A DNA stretch of 64,000 nucleotides from Ignavibacteriales bacterium (GTDB taxonomy: Bacteria; Bacteroidota; Ignavibacteria; Ignavibacteriales; Melioribacteraceae): positions 1 to 64,000 of the forward strand of contig JACOUS010000021.1 of NCBI GenBank assembly GCA_016177735.1. The letters run 5' to 3'. A program made the position numbers and the translations under genes. Positions within the stretch are counted from its first letter, which is position 1. Every line of letters begins with the position of its first letter. Under the pieces are notes generated by a model that made no database searches, was not told where the DNA came from, and was given only the letters and a program-made list of their open reading frames with translations. Of the stretch, positions 7,620 through 14,877 are shown piece after piece.

Positions 7620-9590
7620 ATGAAATTAATTTTTACGGCACTAATATTTTTTTCACTTCTAACTTTTGCATTTGCACAAACAGATTCGACCGATTCTATG
7701 ATTGAAGAACTTCTCGAAGATTCTTCGCAAGATTTGGAAGAGGCACAGAATCTCGATCTGCTCGAATACCTGATGAAAAATCCGATCAGAATAAATTCGG
7801 CATCAATCAACGATTTGGAAAGTATTCCGTACTTAACGCACGCTTCGGCTGCAGCAATAATCAGATACCGCAATTTGCGCGGCGGAATTTATTCTGCAGA
7901 CGAACTTAAAAGTATTGAAAGCGTCAGCGGCAAAGTAATCGAAAAAATTCTGCCGTTTATCTTTTTCGAAAAAGAGGAAAAAATTTTAGTAACTAATCAC
8001 TTATCAATCGATAACATAAAATTTTCTTATCGCTTCCGTGTGATGAACGATCTTCAAGAAAGAAAAGCTTTTGAAGAGAACAAATATCCCGGAAGCCCGC
8101 AAAAGTATTACAACAGATTTTTGTTCGGCATATCAAATAAAATCGGCGCCGGTGTTCTCATCGAAAAAGATGCCGGCGAAAAATCATTAAGCGATTTCTA
8201 CGCTTTCCACCTCAACATAAAAGAAATTGGTTTTGCGGAAAATTTTATCGCCGGAGATTTTGTTTATGAATTCGGACAAGGACTTGCAATGTGGGGACCG
8301 TATTCCTTTTCGAAAGGTTCGGATGCAATCGGCACCGTAACTAAAAACGGGAGACACTCCGTTCCCTATTTGAGCGCGGATGAAAATCAATTCTTCCGCG
8401 GCTCGGCGGTAAAAATCAATTTCAATAATTTATCATTCTCCCCTTTTTATTCGTACCGTTTCCTCGATGCCTCGATTGACACAAACACAAACATGATCAA
8501 CTCACTTTCACTCGATGGTTATCACCGCACAAATTCCGAAATCCTGAAGAAAGATGCGGTAACTGAAAAAGTTTTCGGAATTTCCGCACAATATTTTTTC
8601 AGCGGTGATTCAAAAATTGGTCTGCTCTATTACAATTCACGATTTAATAAAAAATTTGAAGAGACATACATCGGCGGCAAACCGGTTTCCAATTTCGAAT
8701 TGCTGTCTGCTGCCTATTCCGTCTCATTCAACAAATTATTTTTGAGCGGAGAATTTTCTTACGATAAAAAATCCGTCTCATCAATCAACAATGCAGAATT
8801 TTTCATCGAAAAAAATTTATCGTTCGCTTTTTCATTCAGGAATTTTCCTCGGAATTATTTCTCGCTGCACGGAAGATCATTCGGGGAAAAAGGAACCGCT
8901 CAAAACGAAACCGGGTTTTATGCCGGGTGCCGCTTCGCAACAGAATACGGAACAATCAATGTTTATTATGATCAATTCAAATTTCCGGTCACAAGCGATT
9001 CGTATTTGTTCCCCACGAAAGGAAGAGAATTTTTGTTCTACTACACGTACAAAATTTTTAGGGAAGCCGAACTTCGCATCCGTTACAAAAACAAGAAAAA
9101 AGAATTGGTGGAAACAATTAATTCGGAATTGGGAACTGCAAACAGAACTTCCCAAAATTTTCGTGCAGAGATTTCGTACAAAGCCGATAAAAACATAAAC
9201 ATGAAAAGCAGAATTGAATATGTAACATTGACCCCGACACCAAACTTGCACGCTGAAAACGGCTATCTAATTTTTCAGGAAATAAAATACACACCGGCAG
9301 CAAAACTAAATATTTATGCACGTCTCACTTTTTTCAGCACGGATAGTTACAACTCGCGTCTGTATGTTTTTGAAAATGATTTGACTGGAGTGATGTCGAA
9401 TCCGGCTCTTTACGGAGAAGGACTGCGCTGGTACTTGCTCGCAAGCTACGAAACAAAAATCGGTATGAAAATCTCTTTCAAGTATTCCGAATTGTACAAA
9501 CCGGATGAGATTACACTTGGCAGCGGTGATTCCGAAATTGACGGGAATGTTGATAACAAAATCAGTCTGCAATTGGATTTTAATTTTTGA
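7620..9590 (+). CDS. Secreted helix-hairpin-helix protein with C-terminal beta-barrel
   Basis: A protein of 656 residues. A signal peptide (1-19) is followed by an acidic stretch and a ComEA-like helix-hairpin-helix segment: INSASINDLESIPYLTHASA at about 60-79, then a second motif with YSADELKSI. Residues from about 120 to the end look like a long outer-membrane beta-barrel, with aromatic alternating strands and a final LQLDFNF. This mix of a DNA-binding-type HhH module with a barrel is widespread but uncharacterised in Bacteroidota/Ignavibacteria. A role in DNA uptake or envelope assembly is speculation. It probably forms an operon with the preceding barrel gene. Confidence 0.75.
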   Translation: MKLIFTALIFFSLLTFAFAQTDSTDSMIEELLEDSSQDLEEAQNLDLLEYLMKNPIRINSASINDLESIPYLTHASAAAIIRYRNLRGGIYSADELKSIESVSGKVIEKILPFIFFEKEEKILVTNHLSIDNIKFSYRFRVMNDLQERKAFEENKYPGSPQKYYNRFLFGISNKIGAGVLIEKDAGEKSLSDFYAFHLNIKEIGFAENFIAGDFVYEFGQGLAMWGPYSFSKGSDAIGTVTKNGRHSVPYLSADENQFFRGSAVKINFNNLSFSPFYSYRFLDASIDTNTNMINSLSLDGYHRTNSEILKKDAVTEKVFGISAQYFFSGDSKIGLLYYNSRFNKKFEETYIGGKPVSNFELLSAAYSVSFNKLFLSGEFSYDKKSVSSINNAEFFIEKNLSFAFSFRNFPRNYFSLHGRSFGEKGTAQNETGFYAGCRFATEYGTINVYYDQFKFPVTSDSYLFPTKGREFLFYYTYKIFREAELRIRYKNKKKELVETINSELGTANRTSQNFRAEISYKADKNINMKSRIEYVTLTPTPNLHAENGYLIFQEIKYTPAAKLNIYARLTFFSTDSYNSRLYVFENDLTGVMSNPALYGEGLRWYLLASYETKIGMKISFKYSELYKPDEITLGSGDSEIDGNVDNKISLQLDFNF

Positions 9591-9620
9591 AAAACTGCTT
9601 TGTAAAAGACGAAGATTCCC

Positions 9621-9650
9621 GGAAGCTTTGAAGATCGGAAGCTTCGAAGG
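9621..9650. repeat. Tandem 15-bp near-repeat
   Basis: GGAAGCTTTGAAGAT (9621-9635) is followed by CGGAAGCTTCGAAGG (9636-9650), two near-identical units sharing the GGAAGCTT core just after the HhH gene stop. No further units are seen and the function is unknown. Confidence 0.5.
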
Positions 9651-9729
9651 TTGGAAAATTTGTTGACAAAAAACCAAACTTGAATTAATTTGCTGCCAGG
9701 TTTTTTCCGGCTGCCATGAAGAGGGCTTC

Positions 9730-9969
9730 ATGACAAAAGAAAAATTGATGAGGGCATTAATGATTTCTTCTTCCGCTAATCTGAACTACACAAAACTTCT
9801 TTTCGCTTTTCCAGCTTATCATTTTCATTCCGTTGAAACACAAAACCAAAACACGAAAAAAAATTTTTGGAATAGATTTAACAACTTGCTGCACACATGT
9901 TTTGAAGACTGTAATGGGTGTAAAAAGTCCGCTGGATTAGAGCCGGAAGTAGAGAAAAAATGGCTGTAA
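9730..9969 (+). CDS. Possible small ORF of unknown function
   Basis: An open frame of 79 codons starting at an ATG that lies inside a short hairpin (CATGAAG 9715-9721, CTTCATG 9726-9732). The product is mixed in composition, with two pairs of nearby cysteines (HTCFEDCNGCKK) and no recognisable domain. No good ribosome-binding site is seen. It lies in the roughly 550-bp stretch between the HhH gene and the first integron-type core site, so it may be a decayed gene or a chance ORF. Confidence 0.25.
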   Translation: MTKEKLMRALMISSSANLNYTKLLFAFPAYHFHSVETQNQNTKKNFWNRFNNLLHTCFEDCNGCKKSAGLEPEVEKKWL

Positions 9970-10071
9970 TAATAACCAGCATTTGAAAGCGAAGTGGAGT
10001 AAATTATATAAAAGGAAGTAGTTACAGAGATATCAATAAATAGAAGCAGTCAATAGATGAGAAATAATTTC

Positions 10072-10124
10072 TTAAATAACAGCCGAGTTGAAGACTGCTA
10101 ATTCGGCTCAAGTAATAGTTAGGC
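10072..10124 (+). repeat. Left boundary of cassette array: GTTAGGC core site
   Basis: GTTAGGC at 10118-10124 fits the integron core-site consensus GTTRRRY. The 10 bases from 10118 are the exact reverse complement of the R''-type sequence AAAGCCTAAC (10660-10669) at the end of the following cassette, as expected for the two ends of one cassette. Upstream, AGCCGA/TCGGCT forms a small hairpin. It could be a degenerate attC or an attI remnant; no integrase gene is visible in the window. Confidence 0.5.
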
Positions 10125-10138
10125 TTTTCTAAAATACT

Positions 10139-10645
10139 ATGAAAAATATTCAGCAAAAGAATCCTGAGCTTATAGATGCTCTCTTTCGTATTAAACGTGG
10201 TCTCTGTTCTTATGTTAGTTATTTAGCTGCATGCAAAATGAATTCAGCTTTTAGCGAATACATTCTTTACGAACCAGTTTTAAGAATTCTTAATGCTTGT
10301 GGTTATAAAGTTGAGTGTGAATATGAGTGTCCCGGTATTGATCAACAAGGTAGAGGTGATAAGAAAAGACTAGATTTTTATGCAAATGGGCATTCACAAA
10401 AATTTGCAATGGAAGTTAAATGGGCCAAATCCAATAGATTAGATGTCACTCGGGATTTAGAAAAACTCAGTGCTTTTATCGAGGCGGAACAAAACGCATT
10501 AGGTTTACTTTGTGTGTTTGGTCGTAAATCTCTTATAGAAACAATTGATCTTGGCAGCAATCTTAAAGAACGAGGCAAAGCTGTATATGCTGATTTAAGA
10601 AAAACTAAGTATGGGTGTAGAATTTTTCAATTGAAAAGCTCTTGA
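10139..10645 (+). CDS. PD-(D/E)XK nuclease-like cassette protein
   Basis: A protein of 168 residues forming the only gene of the first cassette. A helix ends in E45, a strand carries D79 (KRLDFYA) and the next strand carries E92-V-K94 (AMEVKWAK). This E...D...ExK spacing is the signature of the PD-(D/E)XK restriction-like fold. The rest is helical with no further domain. Possible roles are a restriction-like endonuclease or a DNA-repair/defence effector; no methyltransferase is nearby. The gene starts 14 bp after the GTTAGGC core site and ends 17 bp before the attC-like site, the compact layout of an integron cassette. Confidence 0.65.
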   Translation: MKNIQQKNPELIDALFRIKRGLCSYVSYLAACKMNSAFSEYILYEPVLRILNACGYKVECEYECPGIDQQGRGDKKRLDFYANGHSQKFAMEVKWAKSNRLDVTRDLEKLSAFIEAEQNALGLLCVFGRKSLIETIDLGSNLKERGKAVYADLRKTKYGCRIFQLKSS

Positions 10646-10662
10646 TAAAAAAAATATTTAAA

Positions 10663-10850
10663 GCCTAACCCGCTTTTCCACCCGACCGCGTTTTCATTGT
10701 GGCATCGTTCAAGTTTTCGGGTTTGGAGAAAAAGTGGGCATTGCAAGTAAGGTTGTTCTATTAAATAAATTAGTTAAAAATTATTGGCTGTAGTTTTTCA
10801 TTTCGTCATTGCTGTTTTGGGCGGACGGGTGAAAAGCCACACCGTTAGGC
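10663..10850 (+). repeat. attC-like site 1
   Basis: This 188-bp element starts with GCCTAAC (10663-10669, RYYYAAC) and ends with GTTAGGC (10844-10850, GTTRRRY). Just inside the ends, GCTTTTC plus ACCCG plus CCGC on the left pairs with GCGG plus CGGGT plus GAAAAGC on the right with small bulges, as in folded bottom-strand attC recombination sites. The middle is a variable roughly 120-bp region. Confidence 0.8.
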
Positions 10851-10876
10851 TGCAATAAAATTATATAGAGGTATAT

Positions 10877-12133
10877 ATGGCTATCAAGAATATCTATTTT
10901 GAAAATTTCAAATGTTTTGAAAAAGTTGATGTAGAGTTAGGGAAATTCAATATAATAATTGGACCAAATGCATCTGGTAAATCAAGTTTTATTCAAATAC
11001 TAAAATTTTTAAAAGACTTCAATGATTATGGATTGGATAATGCAATTTCACTACAAGGCAGCGTTGAATTCTTTAGGAATATTAATATTGGAGCGAAGAA
11101 AAATTTTGTTTTTAAAATAATAATAGAAGGTAGTGGTGCTTTAGGTGGGGTTGGGAAAGATGATTCTATCTTAATCGAACGAAAAGGAATAGAGTATGAG
11201 TTAGAGATTAATTTTCCATCCAATACAAAAAAATATGAAGTAATGCACGAACAAGTCATTCAAAATGTCGTCTTCCACAAATTCAATAAAGCTGCTAGAA
11301 AAATTGAATCTTCGAAAATATTAGGAAGCGGTAAAATTGTTTGTAAAAGAGATGGAGCTAAATTTAAGAGGGACTGTGATTTTCCTGAAGGAATAGGAAT
11401 TTCAAATGACGATATAAATCCTCCTTTTTTTCATAAACTTAATGTTCGTTCAAACGAATCATTTTTTTCTTTTCCATTCATTATGTATCCGTTTCCTTTT
11501 GATTTATTTGATGATTTTAAAATTTATGATTTTGACCCTAGACTGTCCAAGAAAGCTATTCCTTTCACTGGTAGAAATGACTTGCTTGAAGATGGGGGCA
11601 ACCTAACAATTATATTGAATAATCTTTTGAAAAATCGTGAGAAAAAGAAGAGATTACTAAACTTGATTAGAGATGTTTTACCATTTTTTAATGATACAAA
11701 GACTGAAAAACTAACTGACAAATCTTTCATTTTTACTCTTAGAGAAGGTTATTACAAAAAATCCAATAAATATTTACCTTCATCTTTTTTATCGGATGGG
11801 ACTATTAATGTTATTGCATTAATAATATCTCTATTCTTTCAACGAAATGATATTATAGCGATAATTGAAGAACCTGAACGTAATCTTCATCCATCTTTGA
11901 TTTCCAAGATTGTTTCTTTAATGAAAGAAGCTTCTAAGAGAAAACAGATTATCATTACAACTCACAATCCGGAAATTTTACGTCATTGTGAACTGAGCGA
12001 TATGCTTTTTGTGAAAAGAGATAAAAATGGACTTGCCTCAATTATAAAACCTTCTGAAAGAGAACACATAAAAGAATTTTTAAAAAATGATGTCGGCATT
12101 GACGAATTATTCATCCAAAATCTGATACACTAA
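10877..12133 (+). CDS. AAA (OLD/SMC-like) ATPase in integron cassette, candidate defence protein
   Basis: A protein of 418 residues with an ABC/SMC-type ATPase domain split around a central insert. Walker A GPNASGKSS is at 29-37 after a YFENFKCFEKVDVELG start typical of RecF/OLD-like proteins. Near the C-terminus come the signature-like FLSDGTINVIAL, Walker B IIAIIEEPERNLHP and the switch-histidine strand IIITTHNPEIL. The gene is followed by a small TOPRIM-like gene after 4 bases, so they are translationally close. ATPase plus TOPRIM pairs are the core of OLD, Gabija and PARIS-type anti-phage systems; assignment to a named system cannot be made by eye. It is AT-richer than the flanking chromosome, as cassettes often are. 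Confidence 0.78.
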   Translation: MAIKNIYFENFKCFEKVDVELGKFNIIIGPNASGKSSFIQILKFLKDFNDYGLDNAISLQGSVEFFRNINIGAKKNFVFKIIIEGSGALGGVGKDDSILIERKGIEYELEINFPSNTKKYEVMHEQVIQNVVFHKFNKAARKIESSKILGSGKIVCKRDGAKFKRDCDFPEGIGISNDDINPPFFHKLNVRSNESFFSFPFIMYPFPFDLFDDFKIYDFDPRLSKKAIPFTGRNDLLEDGGNLTIILNNLLKNREKKKRLLNLIRDVLPFFNDTKTEKLTDKSFIFTLREGYYKKSNKYLPSSFLSDGTINVIALIISLFFQRNDIIAIIEEPERNLHPSLISKIVSLMKEASKRKQIIITTHNPEILRHCELSDMLFVKRDKNGLASIIKPSEREHIKEFLKNDVGIDELFIQNLIH

Positions 12134-12137
12134 GCCT

Positions 12138-12665
12138 ATGAAAAATCTAATAATATTTATTGAAGGGCCAAACGATAAACGATTTTTTGAATCAATCGTT
12201 AGACCTAAAATAGAAACTCAATTTGATTGTATTCAATTTTATGAATATGCTACAAAAACTGTTAAACAAACCAAAAATTTTATTAAAGCTATTCATAAGC
12301 TTTCTTATAAATATATTTTCGTAAAAGATTTAGATAGTTCTGTATGTATTACTCAAAGAAAACAGCAAGTCCTTGATAAATACTGTGATTGCGATAAGTC
12401 ATTGATACAAGTAGTTAAAATAGAGATAGAATCATGGTATGCTGCCGGCATAAATAAACGAAGTTATAAGAAACTAAGAATAAAGGAATTCAAGGACTGT
12501 AACAATGTATGTAAAAATGTTTTTGAACAGCATTTACCACCAAAATCTATTGTCCAAGATAAAATGATAGATATTCTTGAAAATTATGATTTAACATTTG
12601 CTAGAAAAAATAATAATTCATTGGATTACTTTTTTCAAAAACTCTTAACCAGAATAGCAGCCTAA
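12138..12665 (+). CDS. Small TOPRIM-like protein, partner of the ATPase
   Basis: A protein of 175 residues. The start IIFIEGPNDKRFFESI places a glutamate (E9) after a hydrophobic strand, and YIFVKDLDSS gives a DxD (D64, D66): the two conserved elements of a TOPRIM catalytic site as in OLD nucleases and DUF4435-like proteins. The rest, with QVVKIEIESWYAAG and KSIVQDKMIDILENYD, is typical of such stand-alone TOPRIM effectors. It probably acts with the upstream ATPase, either as a nuclease or as a toxic effector. Its TAA stop (12663-12665) lies within the R''-like end of the following attC, so the recombination site supplies the stop. Confidence 0.65.
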   Translation: MKNLIIFIEGPNDKRFFESIVRPKIETQFDCIQFYEYATKTVKQTKNFIKAIHKLSYKYIFVKDLDSSVCITQRKQQVLDKYCDCDKSLIQVVKIEIESWYAAGINKRSYKKLRIKEFKDCNNVCKNVFEQHLPPKSIVQDKMIDILENYDLTFARKNNNSLDYFFQKLLTRIAA

Positions 12666-12846
12666 CCAGTTATTTCGATTAAAGTCAACGTCAAATTGAT
12701 GATAATAAATTTTATAAAAGAGGCATAAGGAGAGTCTGTCAAATAATTTGTGTAAATGGATTTTTGAGTTAAAGTACATACTGTAATTGCCCTTCAAAAA
12801 CAACAGATAAATTCCGGGCTGCGGCTTATGCGTAACGGCGTTATAT
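12660..12846 (+). repeat. attC-like site 2
   Basis: This 187-bp element runs from GCCTAAC (12660-12666) to GTTATAT (12840-12846). The ten bases GCAGCCTAAC (12657-12666) are exactly complementary to GTTAGGCTGC at the start of this cassette (10844-10853), the expected R''/R' relation. The right end, GGCTGCGGCTTA...AACGGCGTT, matches the right ends of attC sites 3 and 4. The left inner pairing is weak. Confidence 0.7.
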
Positions 12847-12910
12847 GGCTAATAATAATTTGAAAATATGATTGCGATAGACTATATTTGGTCTAAAAAA
12901 GGACTATGGT

Positions 12911-13183
12911 ATGAGAATGAGTGAAGCAGTAAAATCGATTAGTTACCTTAAAGCAAATGCTGCTACTATGATTGAAGAAATCAATAAGGATCAGAAAACC
13001 TTTGTTATTACTCAAAACGGTGAAGCGAAAGTTATAGTTCAAGACATAAAAGTTTATGAAAAGACACAAGAAACTATGGCAATGTTAAAATTATTAGCAA
13101 TGACCCGTGATAAAAGTAAAGATGCTAAAGGAATTCAAGAAACATTTTCTGATCTTCGTAACGAATTGAAATCTAATCAATGA
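12911..13183 (+). CDS. Phd/YefM-family antitoxin
   Basis: A protein of 90 residues. The N-terminal VKSISYLKANAATMIEEI, then FVITQNGEAKVIVQD and a VYEKTQET helix, is the Phd/YefM fold that binds DNA as a dimer; the charged C-terminal tail would wrap and neutralise the toxin. The toxin start codon overlaps its stop (ATGA), so expression is coupled. Both genes sit between attC-like sites 2 and 3 as a single cassette. Toxin-antitoxin cassettes are common in chromosomal integrons and are thought to stabilise arrays. The start may be 12911 or the in-frame ATG six bases later. Confidence 0.88.
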   Translation: MRMSEAVKSISYLKANAATMIEEINKDQKTFVITQNGEAKVIVQDIKVYEKTQETMAMLKLLAMTRDKSKDAKGIQETFSDLRNELKSNQ

Positions 13184-13497
13184 GTATGAAATATAAAGTA
13201 ATTATCGATCCTCAAGCTAAACTAGATCTCAAAGAGATATTCATTTACGTTGCTGTGAACGATAGTATTCGGTCTGCGAATAAACTTATAGATGCTTTGG
13301 AAGAAACTCGTTCAAAATTAGAGCGGGGACATATTCCTCCTGAACTGAGACCCACTGGAATTAAAAAGTATTTGGAAATCCATTACAAACCTTACCGAAT
13401 AATCTACGAAATCGAAAAAAATATAATATACATTCATTGCGTAATTGACGGCAGAAGAAATATCCAAGAAATCTTGAGCAATAGATTTTTAAGATAA
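13180..13497 (+). CDS. RelE/ParE-family toxin
   Basis: A protein of 105 residues with the ParE/RelE fold: YKVIIDPQAKLDLKEIFIYV helix start, a middle ELRPTGIKKYLEIHYKPYRIIYEI beta region and a final HCVIDGRRNIQEIL. Family members are mRNA interferases or gyrase poisons; the residues seen (RP, R of YRIIYE, DGRR) do not decide which. It overlaps the upstream antitoxin by four bases and ends 5 bp before the attC-like R'' sequence. The expected role is a cassette-borne type II toxin-antitoxin pair. Confidence 0.87.
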   Translation: MSMKYKVIIDPQAKLDLKEIFIYVAVNDSIRSANKLIDALEETRSKLERGHIPPELRPTGIKKYLEIHYKPYRIIYEIEKNIIYIHCVIDGRRNIQEILSNRFLR

Positions 13498-13502
13498 AGG
13501 TC

Positions 13503-13735
13503 ATATAACCCGCCAATCAAGCGGACGCCGTTTTTCAGCGCGGTATAGTTTTAATTTTTGTGTTGGTTAATAAAACCAAGTTGCTATTTAAGTTAGGTTG
13601 TTCTAAGAAACATTTTTATCCCGCAAAAAAACACGGGACAGGTAAATAAAAGTTGTTTCTGTTAGTCGGCATTGCGCCCCGTCAACAAACGGCGGGTAAA
13701 TTCCAGGCTGCGGCTTAACAGCAACGGCGTTATGC
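13503..13735 (+). repeat. attC-like site 3
   Basis: This 233-bp element runs from ATATAAC (13503-13509) to GTTATGC (13729-13735). CATATAAC is complementary to GTTATATG at the start of the same cassette (12840). The inner boxes TCAAGCGGACGCCG on the left and GGCTGCGGCTTAAC on the right closely resemble the L'' and L' boxes of classic attC sites such as aadA-type. The body is nearly identical to attC-like site 4. Confidence 0.82.
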
Positions 13736-13751
13736 GCGTCAAGAGAATTTA

Positions 13752-14618
13752 ATGGATTCGGCATTACAATTAAGGATAGCATACGATTCAAATCAATCAG
13801 TATCTACAAAAGATGCTATTGGTTTATTGTCGCAATCAAAATTAGTCAATAAACTCACATCAGAGTTTGTTCCTCATAATACATATTCAGTTTGGAGATT
13901 ATTAGCACTAGCTGAAATACCATTTGCTCATAATTTAGATTATACACAAAAAGTTATTGACTACGTAACAAAAAATATGGGGACAGTCTATGGCTTCTCT
14001 CTATTTGGTAGCGTTGAGGATTTATTGCCTTGTTATAATTCGATGTTAATTGAGGCATATAGCAAGCTTGGGCACTCCAATCATATTCTCGTCAAAAATG
14101 GGATAGAGTGGATTCTGAGATATCAACCTATCAATCGAACATCAAAATCTAATTGGAACCAAAGAGGCGTTAAAAAATACGGCGGGTGTTTCAATGACAT
14201 TCCTTGTTATATTGGAGTAGCAAAATCAGTGAAAGCTCTTCAATCATATATAAAATATTCTAATAATCCGAAGGATTTAAGGATAACTGATTTTATTGAG
14301 GAAGGAACTAAATATATACTCTCACATAAATTGTATATGCGACAGAGGGATAATAAACCAATATTCAAGGATATTCTTAGTTTATCTTTCCCATATAATT
14401 ACAAACTAAATATTCTTGAGTTGCTGGAAATAGTTAAAGAAGCAAATAAACTAAAAAGTAGTAATTGTAAAGCTGCAAAAGAATATCTGAATAGCAGAAA
14501 ACTGGAAAATGGTTTTTGGAAAATAGATTATAATTATAAGGCGAAAGGATATATCTCTTTTGATAGAAAAAGAAGCAACGGCGAATGGCTTACTCATTTA
14601 ATAAAACAAATTATTTGA
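13752..14618 (+). CDS. Alpha/alpha-toroid-like (prenyltransferase-repeat) cassette protein
   Basis: A protein of 288 residues with helical repeats: VWRLLALAEIPF, YTQKVIDYV, LPCYNSMLIEAYSKLG, VKNGIEWILRYQ, then NW...KKYGGCF...PCYIGVAKSVKAL and EEGTKYILSHKLY. Alternating helix pairs with conserved Trp, Gly and Cys between them resemble the terpenoid-cyclase/protein-prenyltransferase toroid repeat seen in many unannotated bacterial proteins. No clear catalytic Asp-rich motif is seen, so a cyclase activity is not claimed. It is the single gene of its cassette, between attC-like sites 3 and 4, all in the same orientation. Confidence 0.6.
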   Translation: MDSALQLRIAYDSNQSVSTKDAIGLLSQSKLVNKLTSEFVPHNTYSVWRLLALAEIPFAHNLDYTQKVIDYVTKNMGTVYGFSLFGSVEDLLPCYNSMLIEAYSKLGHSNHILVKNGIEWILRYQPINRTSKSNWNQRGVKKYGGCFNDIPCYIGVAKSVKALQSYIKYSNNPKDLRITDFIEEGTKYILSHKLYMRQRDNKPIFKDILSLSFPYNYKLNILELLEIVKEANKLKSSNCKAAKEYLNSRKLENGFWKIDYNYKAKGYISFDRKRSNGEWLTHLIKQII

Positions 14619-14624
14619 GTAAAC

Positions 14625-14858
14625 GCATAACCTGCCAATCAAGACGGACGCCGTTTTTCAGCGCGGTATAGTTTTAATTTTTGTGTTCGTTAGTAAAACC
14701 AAGTTGCTCTTTAAGTTAGGTTGTTCTAAGAAATATTTTTATCCCGCCAAAGAGCGCGGGACAAGTAAATAAAAAGTTGTTGCATCTATTCGGCATTGCT
14801 GCCCGCCAGCAGACGGCGGATAAATTCTGGGCTGCGGCTTAACAGTATGGTGTTATAT
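14625..14858 (+). repeat. attC-like site 4
   Basis: This 234-bp element runs from GCATAAC (14625-14631) to GTTATAT (14852-14858). CGCATAAC is complementary to GTTATGCG at the start of this cassette (13729). The inner boxes TCAAGACGGACGCCG and GGCTGCGGCTTAAC match site 3, and the internal sequence is nearly the same throughout. Confidence 0.82.
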
Positions 14859-14877
14859 TACTGAGTGAGTAAATGAA

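Noticed and set aside
10118-14858. CRISPR array
   Set aside because: The repeats are long, few, hairpin-ended and separated by genes, not short repeats with spacers; no cas genes.
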